Below, one piece after another: positions 1 through 7,011 of a stretch of 9,834 nucleotides of DNA. Position 1 is the first letter of the stretch; each line of letters opens with the position of its first letter. Source of the stretch: Treponemataceae bacterium (GTDB lineage: Bacteria > Spirochaetota > Spirochaetia > Treponematales > Treponemataceae); NCBI GenBank assembly GCA_024697985.1, contig JAILRX010000145.1:1-9834 (forward strand), read 5' to 3'. A program made the position numbers and the translations under genes. Under the pieces are notes generated by a model. It did no database searches, was not told the origin of the DNA, and saw nothing but the letters and a program-made list of their open reading frames with translations.

Positions 1-20
1 AATTTATGCTGCAGTGCCAT
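1..20 (-). CDS. Start of an unidentified leftward gene (partial)
   Basis: Read on the minus strand, an ATG at 20-18 follows a strong Shine-Dalgarno sequence (AAGGAGA, 33-27) at ideal spacing, and an extended -10 promoter lies further upstream. Only the residues MALQHK are inside the window, so the product cannot be named. The start is supported by the ribosome binding site and promoter rather than by any protein similarity. It is transcribed away from the islA operon. Confidence 0.5.
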
Positions 21-70
21 AAATATTCTCCTTAATTTAAGATTGAGAGTTAATTAATTTAATCCTTTTA

Positions 71-79
71 ATTATATCA
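71..79 (-). promoter_or_regulatory. Extended -10 promoter for the left-edge gene
   Basis: The minus strand reads TGATATAAT here, a perfect TATAAT preceded by the TGn extension. The matching -35 region (about 93-99) is poor, as is common for extended -10 promoters. Predicted transcription starts near 64, giving a leader of about 45 nt before the ATG at 20. The rest of 21-132 is very AT-rich and I see no gene in it. Confidence 0.45.
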
Positions 80-132
80 TAGATTTATAGATATTAAAGC
101 AAAAAAGTAAGAACCTTCTTAATATTTACATT

Positions 133-361
133 TTAACGGACTGTAAGGCTTAACGGAAGTTCGAGTCCGTTTTCTTCAAGAAGGTCCTTGTTTCGAAGGA
201 TTTCGTCGGGATTTCCGTCTGCTATGATGCGTCCTCAAATGGCTGATGTTCACCATCTCCAGGGCGTCGTTTACTCGCTTTTCAACTTCGTCTTCCGGAA
301 GTCCGTAGTTTCTTGGCGCAAAGGCTACATCCTGCTCGATTGTCGTCATGAAAAGCTGATT
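133..361 (-). pseudogene. Remnant of an ECF/CbiO-type ABC transporter ATPase
   Basis: Reverse-strand translation from 361 to about 239 gives a run starting NQLFMTTIEQDVAFAPRNYG and continuing to LEMVNIS. This is the Q-loop and following helical region of energy-coupling-factor (CbiO/EcfA) ATPases. About ten bases later, in a different frame, translation from 234 gives GRIIADGNPDEILRNKDLL and ends ELPLSLTVR with a stop at 135-133, which looks like the normal C-terminus of the same family. The N-terminal Walker A part, the LSGGQ signature, Walker B and the H-loop are all missing, and the two pieces are out of frame. There is no start codon in the expected place. I infer a dead gene that has lost its 5' end and its middle. 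Such ATPases normally power uptake of vitamins or of cobalt or nickel; which substrate this one served cannot be told. Confidence 0.75.
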
Positions 362-401
362 TCACGTGCACGAAAAGAAGAATAATTAATTTATTCTTTT
401 A

Positions 402-420
402 ACCTATTGACAACATAGGT
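402..420. promoter_or_regulatory. Operator-like dyad 1 over the islA -35 box
   Basis: The sequence ACCTAT-TGACAAC-ATAGGT is a perfect inverted repeat with 6-bp arms and a 7-bp spacer. It covers the TTGACA -35 hexamer (407-412), so a bound protein would block RNA polymerase. A second site with the same arm sequence and spacer starts exactly 46 bp downstream. The regulator is not in this window. Confidence 0.6.
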
Positions 421-435
421 AAATAAGGATAATAT
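407..435 (+). promoter_or_regulatory. Predicted promoter of the islA operon
   Basis: A consensus -35 TTGACA at 407-412 is followed after 17 bp by TAATAT at 430-435, which keeps the first two and last two bases of TATAAT. An alternative -10, GATAAT at 428-433, has a shorter 15-bp spacer. Transcription is predicted to begin near 442. This is the only good promoter seen before islA, and it sits between two matching dyads, which suggests a tightly repressed and inducible operon. Confidence 0.6.
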
Positions 436-447
436 TGTTTATATAAA

Positions 448-466
448 ACCTACTAAAACGATAGGT
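448..466. promoter_or_regulatory. Operator-like dyad 2 just after the predicted +1
   Basis: ACCTAC-TAAAACG-ATAGGT repeats dyad 1 with one mismatch in the left arm and the same 7-bp spacer. It falls a few bases after the predicted transcription start and before the micro-ORF ribosome binding site. The 46-bp offset between the two dyads is between four and four and a half helical turns, compatible with cooperative binding or with two independent blocks. The sites are inferred from symmetry only. Confidence 0.55.
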
Positions 467-497
467 AAAAAGACAGACGAGATTACTGGAGATAAGT

Positions 498-581
498 ATG
501 AATTTGAAGAGTGTTGTTTCGATAGTATTTGCAATCGTTTTGGGTGGTATGTTTTTGGCAATGATTCTGGTAGCGGTGTAA
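498..581 (+). CDS. 27-residue hydrophobic membrane micro-protein
   Basis: An ATG at 498 follows a Shine-Dalgarno site (GGAGA, 488-492) and opens 27 codons ending in TAA at 579-581. The peptide begins MNLKSVVSIV and ends ILVAV. After Lys4 it has no charged residue, so nearly its whole length can form one transmembrane helix with a short positive N-terminus. It lies 13 nt before islA and after the predicted promoter, so it would be the first gene of the operon. I do not recognise it. It could be a small transporter partner or another small membrane protein, a translated leader that tunes islA expression, or the tail of a lost gene. An upstream stop at 462-464 argues against a longer intact frame. 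Confidence 0.5.
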   Translation: MNLKSVVSIVFAIVLGGMFLAMILVAV

Positions 582-583
582 AT

Positions 584-590
584 GGGAGGA
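584..590 (+). promoter_or_regulatory. Strong islA ribosome binding site
   Basis: GGGAGGA lies just after the micro-ORF stop and four bases before the ATG at 595. It fixes the islA start and would support high expression, as expected for an abundant catabolic glycyl radical enzyme. Confidence 0.75.
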
Positions 591-594
591 AAAA

Positions 595-3108
595 ATGGCA
601 TCTACAATAGAGAATACTGAAAATCAAAAAATAGTATTGTCACCTCAAGAAGAGCGAATTAATCGGAATGGCGGAAAAATCTCGTTTTCGACTTCGGATG
701 GAGTTAAGTCTCGTACGCAAAAAATCTATGAAAGTTTTTCAACTTCAAAATCGAGCGTGGATGTTCAGAGGGCAAAATATTTCACGGAAAGTTTCAAACA
801 GACCGAAGGCCAAGCTTTGTCGCTAAGATGGGCTAAGGCGCTTTATCACATCGCTGAAAATATCGAAATTTACATCGAACCAGACCAGCTTTTGGTGGGC
901 CGAATTGGAAAAATGGGAAAGTACGGCCTTTTGTACCCAGAATTGGACGGCTGTTTTTTGAAGCAGTTCGTAAAGCAGGCGCGAACTCGCGTAGAATCTC
1001 CTTTTGAAATTGACGAAGACGATGTGCGCGTAATCGAAGAAGAAATTGCTCCTTATTGGGAAGGAAAAACCTATTACGATGAGCTTTCTCGCGCTTTTCC
1101 GGAAGATGTTTTGAAAGTTACCTACGATCCTAAGGATTTGTTTTCTTCACGTTATATCGTAAACGAATCTTCTTCGATGAGGTCAGCTTTGCAGTGGGTG
1201 CATGACTACGCAAAGGGAATTGACGAGGGCTTTGAGGCAATAAAAAAACAAGCCGAGCAGAAAATTGCTGAATTGAACGATTTTGACCCGGCAGACTCTG
1301 TAGATAAATTGCAGTTTTACAAGAGCATTATCATCGTAAGTGATGCAATCATTTTGTGGGCAAAACGATACAGTGAAAAGGCCTTGGAACTTGCTAAGAC
1401 AGAAAAGGATGCAAAGAGAAAAAAAGAACTTGAACGAATTGCCGAAGTTACGGCCAGAGTTCCGCGATATCCTGCGACAAATTTTTACGAAGCGTTACAG
1501 TCGCAGTGGTTCATTCAAATGTTCAGTCGCCTGGAGCAAAAAACAGGTGCGACTATTTCAAACGGAAGAATGGATCAGTATCTTTGGAAATATTACAAAA
1601 AGGATTTTGATGAGGGAAAAATCACTCGCGACGAGGCGAAGGAACTTTTTCAGTGTATGTGGCTCGGAATGGCTCAGTATCAGGATTTGTTCGTAAGTCC
1701 AGCAGGCGTTAAATTCCACGAAGGTTATGCGCATTGGGAGGCCGTTACGATTGGTGGCGTTGACAGGGATGGTTTTGACGCAACGAATGACCTTTCGTAT
1801 ATCCTGCTTGAAAATAAACGCGAATTTCCCCTGAACTATCCTGACCTTGCGGCCCGAATCCACACGGGAAGCCCTGAGCGATTCTTGCACGAGGTTGCCC
1901 TTACGATAAAGGACGGTTCCGGTTTCCCGAAACTTTTGAATGACGAAGAAGTCATTCCGCTTTTGGTTTCAAAGGGCGCAGACTTTGGTAACGCAAACGA
2001 CTATGCAGTTTCGGGTTGTACCGAGGTTCGAATGCCGAATTTGGACACTTTTACGACGCCATGTGCTTTCATAAATGCAGCGTCTATGATTGAACTGACG
2101 CTTTATAACGGAAGAATGAAAAAGTATGGCGATGAAGTTTTGACGATTGAAACTGGGGATGTTAAATCGTTCAAGACTTGGGAAGAATTTTATGAGGCCT
2201 TCAAAAAACAGGAAGAATACATTTTGAAGATGTTCTTCAAGCAGCAGTTTATTGCCAATAAAATCCGACCAAAGCATTTTGCAAGCCCACTTGGCTCTAG
2301 CCTTCATAAACTTTGTATGGAAAGCGGAGTTGACTTGCATCAGGAAAAAATTCCGGGTGGTTTTGACACAGGCTTTTTTGATTTTATCGGATTTGGAACA
2401 GTTGCGGATTCTCTTGCTGCAATCAAGAAAAATGTTTTTGAAGATAAAACTATTGGCTGGGATGAACTTTTGGACGCTCTCGATAAGAATTTTGAAGGTT
2501 CTGAAATTATCCGACAAAGGCTTTTGCACAGTCCGACCTACGGAAATGATGACTCGTATGTTGATTCGATTGCCAAGGATATCGACAGAACGGCGGTGGA
2601 ATTTTCTCACAAGTTTTCAAAATATGTCGGTGTTGAACTGGATTTGCGCTATGTAAGCCAGAGCGTAAATGTTCCTTTCGGACATGTAATCGGGGCTACT
2701 CCGAACGGCCGTTTTGCGTACACGGCTCTTTCGGACGGTTCTTCTGCAAGTCAGGGGGCGGATACGACAGGTCCTACGGCGGTGCTCCTTTCTAATTTCA
2801 GAACAAAGAACGTGGAATACAAAAACCGTGCGGCTCGTCTTTTGAACATCAAGTTTAGTCCATCAACGGTAACAGGCAAGGAAGGAACGGAAAAAATCGT
2901 CAGTTTTATAAAGACCTGGCGCAATTTGAAGTTGTGGCATTTGCAGTTCAACATCATCAATAAGGAAACTTTGTTGGCCGCTCAGAAAAATCCGGAAAAC
3001 TATCGAAGTCTTTTGGTACGTGTTGCAGGTTACAGCGCGTACTTTGTGGAACTTTCACCAGAATTGCAGAACGATGTGATCTTGCGTACTGAACACAGCG
3101 ATTTTTGA
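595..3108 (+). CDS. islA: Isethionate sulfite-lyase, glycyl radical enzyme
   Basis: This enzyme cleaves the C-S bond of isethionate (2-hydroxyethanesulfonate) to acetaldehyde and sulfite by radical chemistry in the anoxic cytoplasm. The 837 residues are full length for the family. The catalytic loop SGCTEVRMPN gives thiyl Cys475 and Glu477, and the C-terminal glycyl-radical motif RVAGYSAYF gives Gly812. From memory, the active-site residues of Bilophila IslA are Arg189, Gln193, Trp374, Cys468, Glu470, Arg678 and Gly805. Here Arg196, Gln200, Trp381, Cys475, Glu477, Arg685 and Gly812 all sit at a constant offset of +7, which supports isethionate specificity over choline, glycerol or dihydroxypropanesulfonate relatives. 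The start follows a strong ribosome binding site, and the activase gene follows after 4 nt. Isethionate transporter and acetaldehyde dehydrogenase genes are not in the window. The main alternative is a close sulfonate-lyase relative such as HpsG. Confidence 0.88.
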   Translation: MASTIENTENQKIVLSPQEERINRNGGKISFSTSDGVKSRTQKIYESFSTSKSSVDVQRAKYFTESFKQTEGQALSLRWAKALYHIAENIEIYIEPDQLLVGRIGKMGKYGLLYPELDGCFLKQFVKQARTRVESPFEIDEDDVRVIEEEIAPYWEGKTYYDELSRAFPEDVLKVTYDPKDLFSSRYIVNESSSMRSALQWVHDYAKGIDEGFEAIKKQAEQKIAELNDFDPADSVDKLQFYKSIIIVSDAIILWAKRYSEKALELAKTEKDAKRKKELERIAEVTARVPRYPATNFYEALQSQWFIQMFSRLEQKTGATISNGRMDQYLWKYYKKDFDEGKITRDEAKELFQCMWLGMAQYQDLFVSPAGVKFHEGYAHWEAVTIGGVDRDGFDATNDLSYILLENKREFPLNYPDLAARIHTGSPERFLHEVALTIKDGSGFPKLLNDEEVIPLLVSKGADFGNANDYAVSGCTEVRMPNLDTFTTPCAFINAASMIELTLYNGRMKKYGDEVLTIETGDVKSFKTWEEFYEAFKKQEEYILKMFFKQQFIANKIRPKHFASPLGSSLHKLCMESGVDLHQEKIPGGFDTGFFDFIGFGTVADSLAAIKKNVFEDKTIGWDELLDALDKNFEGSEIIRQRLLHSPTYGNDDSYVDSIAKDIDRTAVEFSHKFSKYVGVELDLRYVSQSVNVPFGHVIGATPNGRFAYTALSDGSSASQGADTTGPTAVLLSNFRTKNVEYKNRAARLLNIKFSPSTVTGKEGTEKIVSFIKTWRNLKLWHLQFNIINKETLLAAQKNPENYRSLLVRVAGYSAYFVELSPELQNDVILRTEHSDF

Positions 3109-3112
3109 TTTT

Positions 3113-4054
3113 ATGATTTTCAATATTCAGCATTTTTCGATTCATGATGGACCGGGTATTAGGACGGTCGTGTTTTTCAAAGGATGTCCTCTAAGGTGCA
3201 AGTGGTGTGCAAATCCAGAAAGCCAGTCGAGCAATGCTGAAATTATGTGGCTTGAAAACGAGTGCCTGCGTTGCAAAAGCTGCCATGTTATTGAAAATAT
3301 GAATTTTCACTTTGAAGATGACAGACTAGAGTGGGGAAGTCCTTGTGCAGCAGTTCAGAAAATCGAAATTCAGGATTCAACCAGGCGACAGATTGAAATG
3401 GTTTGCCCGACAAAAGCAATTCAAGTTGTAGGAAAGGAAAGAACTATCGAGCAAATTCTTGCAGAAGTGGAAAAAGATGTGTCGTTTTTTTCTGAATCGG
3501 GAGGCGGACTTACCGTTAGCGGTGGTGAGCCTTTGATGCAGGGCGAATTTTTGGTGTCGCTTTTGAAGGAAGCGGGAAAGCGAAAAATTCATCGTGCGAT
3601 GGAAACTTCATTCTTTGCTCGCTACGAGGTGGTAAGGAAAGCTGTTCAGGAGTTGGAGTATCTTTTGGTCGATGTTAAAACCTTCGACGAGAAACTTCAT
3701 ATCGAAAATACGGGCGTTTCAAATAAAATCATTTTGGAAAATATCGCACGCATTCGTTCTGATTTTCCAAACCTTCCGATTAAGGTGAGAACTCCTGTCA
3801 TTCCTGGTGTGAACGACACGGATCAAGAAATCGAAGCGATAAGTAACTTCGTAAAGTCGCTTGGACCAAATACCGAGTACGAACTTTTGAAGTATCACAG
3901 GCTTGGAATTTCAAAGTACAAGAGTCTTCGACGTAACTATCCGCTTGCCGATGTGGTTTTGAGCGAAGAAAAATTCCGCCATTTGAATACAGTTCGCGAA
4001 AAAAATCTCTGGCAGCAGATAAACACAATCGCATATGACGGATCCCATATTTAA
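3113..4054 (+). CDS. islB: Glycyl radical enzyme activase for IslA (radical SAM)
   Basis: The protein generates the glycyl radical on IslA Gly812 by reductive cleavage of S-adenosylmethionine. The N-terminus (MIFNIQHFSIHDGPG) is typical of activases and fixes the start although no clear Shine-Dalgarno precedes it; with only 4 nt after the islA stop, translational coupling is likely. Cys25, Cys29 and Cys32 form the CX3CX2C motif that binds the SAM [4Fe-4S] cluster, and GGEP at 137-140 contacts the SAM amino group. The auxiliary cluster insert holds Cys51, Cys54, Cys57, Cys78 and Cys98 (followed by Pro). That is enough for one ferredoxin-type cluster but not for the two, with eight cysteines, found in many related activases. 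The length of 313 residues is normal. Its stop codon overlaps that of the convergent cysN. Confidence 0.87.
   Translation: MIFNIQHFSIHDGPGIRTVVFFKGCPLRCKWCANPESQSSNAEIMWLENECLRCKSCHVIENMNFHFEDDRLEWGSPCAAVQKIEIQDSTRRQIEMVCPTKAIQVVGKERTIEQILAEVEKDVSFFSESGGGLTVSGGEPLMQGEFLVSLLKEAGKRKIHRAMETSFFARYEVVRKAVQELEYLLVDVKTFDEKLHIENTGVSNKIILENIARIRSDFPNLPIKVRTPVIPGVNDTDQEIEAISNFVKSLGPNTEYELLKYHRLGISKYKSLRRNYPLADVVLSEEKFRHLNTVREKNLWQQINTIAYDGSHI
4051..4054. other. TTAA shared by the islB and cysN stop codons
   Basis: The islB stop is TAA at 4052-4054. The cysN stop, read from the minus strand, is TAA at 4053-4051. The palindrome TTAA therefore ends both convergent genes, which overlap by four bases. No intergenic space is left for a terminator, and I see no convincing hairpin plus T-tract close by on either strand. 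A TTTTTT run at 4093-4098 lacks a good stem. Confidence 0.9.
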
Positions 4055-5715
4055 ATCGAATAATCATCTGCAGTTGTTATAACGGAAGTCTGTTTTTTAA
4101 TTTGCTCCGTGACATCATCAACACTGATTTTCGTCAAATTTTCCTGTAAGCTGCTAACATAGAATTTTTCTGATTTCAGTTTTTCATCTACAGCGACATG
4201 TTCATCAAGTGCAAGAAGCACGATTAGACCTGCGTCCACAAGAATTTTTACGACATTCGCATAATCTTCTCCTACGACAGGTGTATAAAGATATGTGTGC
4301 CTCATGCTTTCATAAAGATGTTTTTCAACGTTATGAAGAATCTCGCCTGTAACTCCGTTTTTTCCGAGCATGAACTTAAAGACTTTCGCTCTCTGTCCTT
4401 TCAGACTGGCTCGCTTTTCACTATTGACTGTAGTTGTATGGATTCTTCCGTCTGTTTCATGAACTTTGGTTACAACACCGCATGCGCTTGTCATGTTCGT
4501 GATTCGGTCAATCAAAATTAATTCACCCTGGACTTTGTGATTTTTGAACTCATCGGCAATAATCACATCGCTAAAGGAAATATCAACGACTGCAATTTCG
4601 TTTTTGCTCAATGTAGTAACGGCTTTATGTTCGCCGCTATTCACATCAATTGCGTATTTTATTGAAGAAACTATTGCAGGAAGCTGTTTTGTCCCAAGTT
4701 TGATGAAAAAATTCTTGCCAGTTTCAAGTTTTGAATCGTCCATCCAAAGAAGTGTTGCTTCTATTTTATTGGTAAGTTTTAGATTTTCATTGATTTCAAA
4801 AACACATCCTCGGCTTACATCCACTTCGCGGTCAAGTGCGATGTTTACAGCCTGACCTTTTTGTGCAGATTGAACTTCGTCAAAACCGCGGATAATTTTC
4901 TTTACGCGAGCTTTTTCTCCGCTTGGCAAAGTTGTGATTTCGTCTCCAATATTGACTATACCGCCTTCAATTTGACCCTGAAAGCCTCGAAATTCGTGAT
5001 TAGGTCGGCACACTCGTTGAATCGGCATAAAAAAGTGTTTTTCGCTATTTGAAGGCGCATTTGTTTCGTCCACATCCGAAATATCAACATCTTCCAAATG
5101 TGAAAGAATTGTTGGACCATTGTACCATTTCATGTTTTCGGATTTTTTGGTTACATTGTCACCTTCGGTTGCGGAAACTGGAATAATCTGAATATTTTGA
5201 AGTCCAAGTTCTGTAACGATTCCCTGAATTTGAGAGGTCACTTCGGAAAATCTTTTTTCGCTATAGCCGACCAAATCCATCTTATTCACGGCAAAAATGA
5301 AGTGTTTAATTCCCATCAGTGAGCAAATTCTGCTGTGTCGGCGTGTCTGTACCAAAACACCTTGTTTTGCATCTACGAGGATGATAGCCAAATCTGCAAA
5401 GGACGCACCGACTGCCATATTTCGGGTGTATTCTTCGTGGCCTGGTGTGTCGGCGACGATGAAACTTCGTTTTTCAGTATTGAAATATCGGTAGGCAACA
5501 TCAATAGTGATTCCCTGCTCGCGCTCAGCCATCAAACCATCAAGCAAAAGTGAATAGTCTATCTTTCCTTCGCGGCTTCCGACTTTTGAATCCAAGGCCA
5601 ATGCTTCTTCCTGGTCAGTATAAAGCAATTTCGCATCATAAAGAATGTGTCCGATAAGCGTTGATTTTCCGTCATCAACAGATCCGCATGTAATAAATTT
5701 CAATAATCCGTTCAT
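4051..5715 (-). CDS. cysN: Sulfate adenylyltransferase subunit 1 (GTPase) with degenerate APS-kinase-like tail
   Basis: This is the regulatory GTPase subunit of the CysDN ATP sulfurylase, which couples GTP hydrolysis to APS formation. The GTPase signatures are intact: GSVDDGKS at 11-18, DTPGH at 89-93, NKMD at 144-147 and SA at 181-182. EF-Tu-like barrels follow and end near ELILIDRITN (398-407). After these comes an extra 140-residue region. Residues 431-502 resemble the APS kinase part of CysNC fusions: an ASLKGQ start, EKHLY, HTYLY and ILVDAGLIVL. The kinase P-loop position reads LGKNGVTGE (450-458) instead of GLSGAGKST, and the substrate-binding loop after HTYLY is missing. Kinase activity is therefore not expected. 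The gene lies 24 nt after cysD with a GAGGT ribosome binding site and is the last gene of the operon. Confidence 0.9.
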   Translation of the reverse strand: MNGLLKFITCGSVDDGKSTLIGHILYDAKLLYTDQEEALALDSKVGSREGKIDYSLLLDGLMAEREQGITIDVAYRYFNTEKRSFIVADTPGHEEYTRNMAVGASFADLAIILVDAKQGVLVQTRRHSRICSLMGIKHFIFAVNKMDLVGYSEKRFSEVTSQIQGIVTELGLQNIQIIPVSATEGDNVTKKSENMKWYNGPTILSHLEDVDISDVDETNAPSNSEKHFFMPIQRVCRPNHEFRGFQGQIEGGIVNIGDEITTLPSGEKARVKKIIRGFDEVQSAQKGQAVNIALDREVDVSRGCVFEINENLKLTNKIEATLLWMDDSKLETGKNFFIKLGTKQLPAIVSSIKYAIDVNSGEHKAVTTLSKNEIAVVDISFSDVIIADEFKNHKVQGELILIDRITNMTSACGVVTKVHETDGRIHTTTVNSEKRASLKGQRAKVFKFMLGKNGVTGEILHNVEKHLYESMRHTYLYTPVVGEDYANVVKILVDAGLIVLLALDEHVAVDEKLKSEKFYVSSLQENLTKISVDDVTEQIKKQTSVITTADDYSI

Positions 5716-5739
5716 ATTAACCTCACACTTTCAAAAATC

Positions 5740-6642
5740 TTAAAAATAACCTTCGCGCTTTCGTTTTTCCATGCTCGCAGCGCCACCATCTTTGTCTATT
5801 ACGCGGCTCGTTCTCTCGGAAGTCACGGAACTCAATGTTTCATCGATAATTTCATCCAGAGTTTTTGCTGTTGATTCAACTCCGCCTGTCAAAGGATAGC
5901 AGCCTAATGTCCTGAAGCGAACAGAAATGTTTTCGATTTTTTCGCCTGGCAAAAGTTTCATTCTTTCATCGTCCACCATGATGATGTTTCCGTCGCGCCT
6001 TACAATCGGTCGCACTGCAGAAGAATAGAGGCTTACGATTTCGATGTTTTCCCTCTTGATGTACTGCCAGATGTCCTTTTCAGTCCAGTTTGAAAGCGGA
6101 AAAACTCGCATACTTTCGCCTTTGTGAATCTGCGTGTTGTAAAGCTTCCACATTTCAGGTCTCTGGTTTTTTGGCTCCCATGCTTGTGCCGAATTTCGGA
6201 AGCTGAAAATTCGCTCTTTTGCCCTCGATTTTTCTTCGTCACGACGACCGCCACCGAATGCCGCCGTAAAGCCGTATTTTGTGAGGGCTTGTTTTAGGGC
6301 TTGTGTTTTCATAATATCTGTGTATGCTGCACCGTGGTCAAAAGGATTGATTCCGTTTTTTATTCCTTCTTCATTTGAATAGACAATCATATCAAGCCCA
6401 TATTTTTGGGTAACATGGTCGCGAAATTTTATCATTTCCTTGAATTTCCAAGTCGTGTCAATGTGCATGAAAGGAAACGGTGGCTTTTCAGGATAAAAGG
6501 CCTTGAGAGCAAGATGAAGCATAACGGAACTGTCCTTGCCGATTGAATAGAGCATTACCGGCTTTTCGCATTCCGCCGCTACTTCTCGAATGATATAAAT
6601 TGCTTCTGCTTCTAGTTCATCAAGATGTGATAAATCTGACAT
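5740..6642 (-). CDS. cysD: Sulfate adenylyltransferase subunit 2
   Basis: This is the catalytic subunit of the assimilatory-type ATP sulfurylase; with CysN it makes adenosine 5'-phosphosulfate (APS) and pyrophosphate from ATP and sulfate. It belongs to the PP-loop ATP pyrophosphatase superfamily, and the motif YSIGKDSSVML places the ATP-binding loop at Ser33-Ser39. Further family hallmarks are HIDTTWKFKEM, FGGGRRDEEKSRAKERIFSF, FPLSNWTEKDIWQYI and TLGCYPLTGGVES. Its 300 residues match the usual length of about 302, and the C-terminus KRKREGYF is typical. A strong ribosome binding site (GAGGAAGG, 6657-6650) supports the start. The gene sits between the AprB-like ferredoxin and cysN. Confidence 0.95.
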   Translation of the reverse strand: MSDLSHLDELEAEAIYIIREVAAECEKPVMLYSIGKDSSVMLHLALKAFYPEKPPFPFMHIDTTWKFKEMIKFRDHVTQKYGLDMIVYSNEEGIKNGINPFDHGAAYTDIMKTQALKQALTKYGFTAAFGGGRRDEEKSRAKERIFSFRNSAQAWEPKNQRPEMWKLYNTQIHKGESMRVFPLSNWTEKDIWQYIKRENIEIVSLYSSAVRPIVRRDGNIIMVDDERMKLLPGEKIENISVRFRTLGCYPLTGGVESTAKTLDEIIDETLSSVTSERTSRVIDKDGGAASMEKRKREGYF

Positions 6643-6664
6643 AATTGCTACCTTCCTCTTAAAA

Positions 6665-7000
6665 TTAGTATTTATTCGATTCTTTTTTGTTTATGCTGAT
6701 TTGAAAAGTCGAACCATCGTATTTGTTGATTGTCCAAATCGCATTGTCTTTTGTGTTTTCTACGGTCATCGTGCTACCTTTTCCACCAATATCTGCGCCC
6801 AGAAAAAAACTGATTGCCTTTTTAGGACATTCTTTGACGCAGCTTGTGCATCCCCAGCAATCGCGCTCGTGTTTTATGTAGGCAACTTTTTTTTCGTTCT
6901 GAGTTCCTTGAATGGTGTGAAGTTTGATAAGATTTCCAGGACAGACTTCAACGCAAGAAGAGCAGCCTATGCATTTATTTTCATCGATTTTTATGCTCAT
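6665..7000 (-). CDS. aprB: AprB-like 2x[4Fe-4S] ferredoxin, APS reductase beta subunit
   Basis: The protein is expected to pass electrons to the flavoprotein encoded just upstream. Two full CX2CX2CX3CP motifs are visible, Cys10/13/16/20 and Cys48/51/54/58. The second begins CWGC: Trp49 corresponds to the tryptophan that, in Archaeoglobus AprB, lies on the electron path to FAD (recalled, not checked). Its 111 residues are shorter than dissimilatory AprB, which has a longer C-terminal tail wrapped around AprA; here only about 50 residues follow the clusters. The gene starts 11 nt after the flavoprotein stop with an AGGGGG ribosome binding site, so the two are translated together. A general ferredoxin role is possible, but position and Trp49 favour an AprB role. 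Confidence 0.8.
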   Translation of the reverse strand: MSIKIDENKCIGCSSCVEVCPGNLIKLHTIQGTQNEKKVAYIKHERDCWGCTSCVKECPKKAISFFLGADIGGKGSTMTVENTKDNAIWTINKYDGSTFQISINKKESNKY

Positions 7001-7011
7001 TTTCTGCCCCC

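Noticed and set aside
108..121. Near-palindrome TAAGAACCTTCTTA
   Set aside because: The centre is too short for a terminator loop, no T-tract follows directly, and no second copy is seen. It could be an operator for the left-edge gene, but nothing else supports that.
188..385. A 65-codon rightward reading frame beginning MFRRISSGFP
   Set aside because: It is antisense to the transporter ATPase remnant, lacks a ribosome binding site and has a low-complexity basic composition. The minus-strand translation explains the sequence better.
1969..2610. A 213-codon minus-strand open frame inside islA
   Set aside because: It lies wholly antisense to conserved active-site coding sequence of the lyase, has no ribosome binding site and resembles no known family.
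595..3108. Calling the glycyl radical enzyme a pyruvate formate-lyase, choline lyase or diol dehydratase
   Set aside because: Pyruvate formate-lyase has adjacent catalytic cysteines, which are absent. Choline lyase and diol dehydratase carry GCVEP where this protein has GCTEV, and the Arg196/Gln200/Trp381/Arg685 set matches isethionate lyase.
4055..4110. Possible islB terminator near the TTTTTT run
   Set aside because: The only stem before the T-run is about 3 bp (AAC with GTT), far too weak, and the sequence is also coding for cysN.
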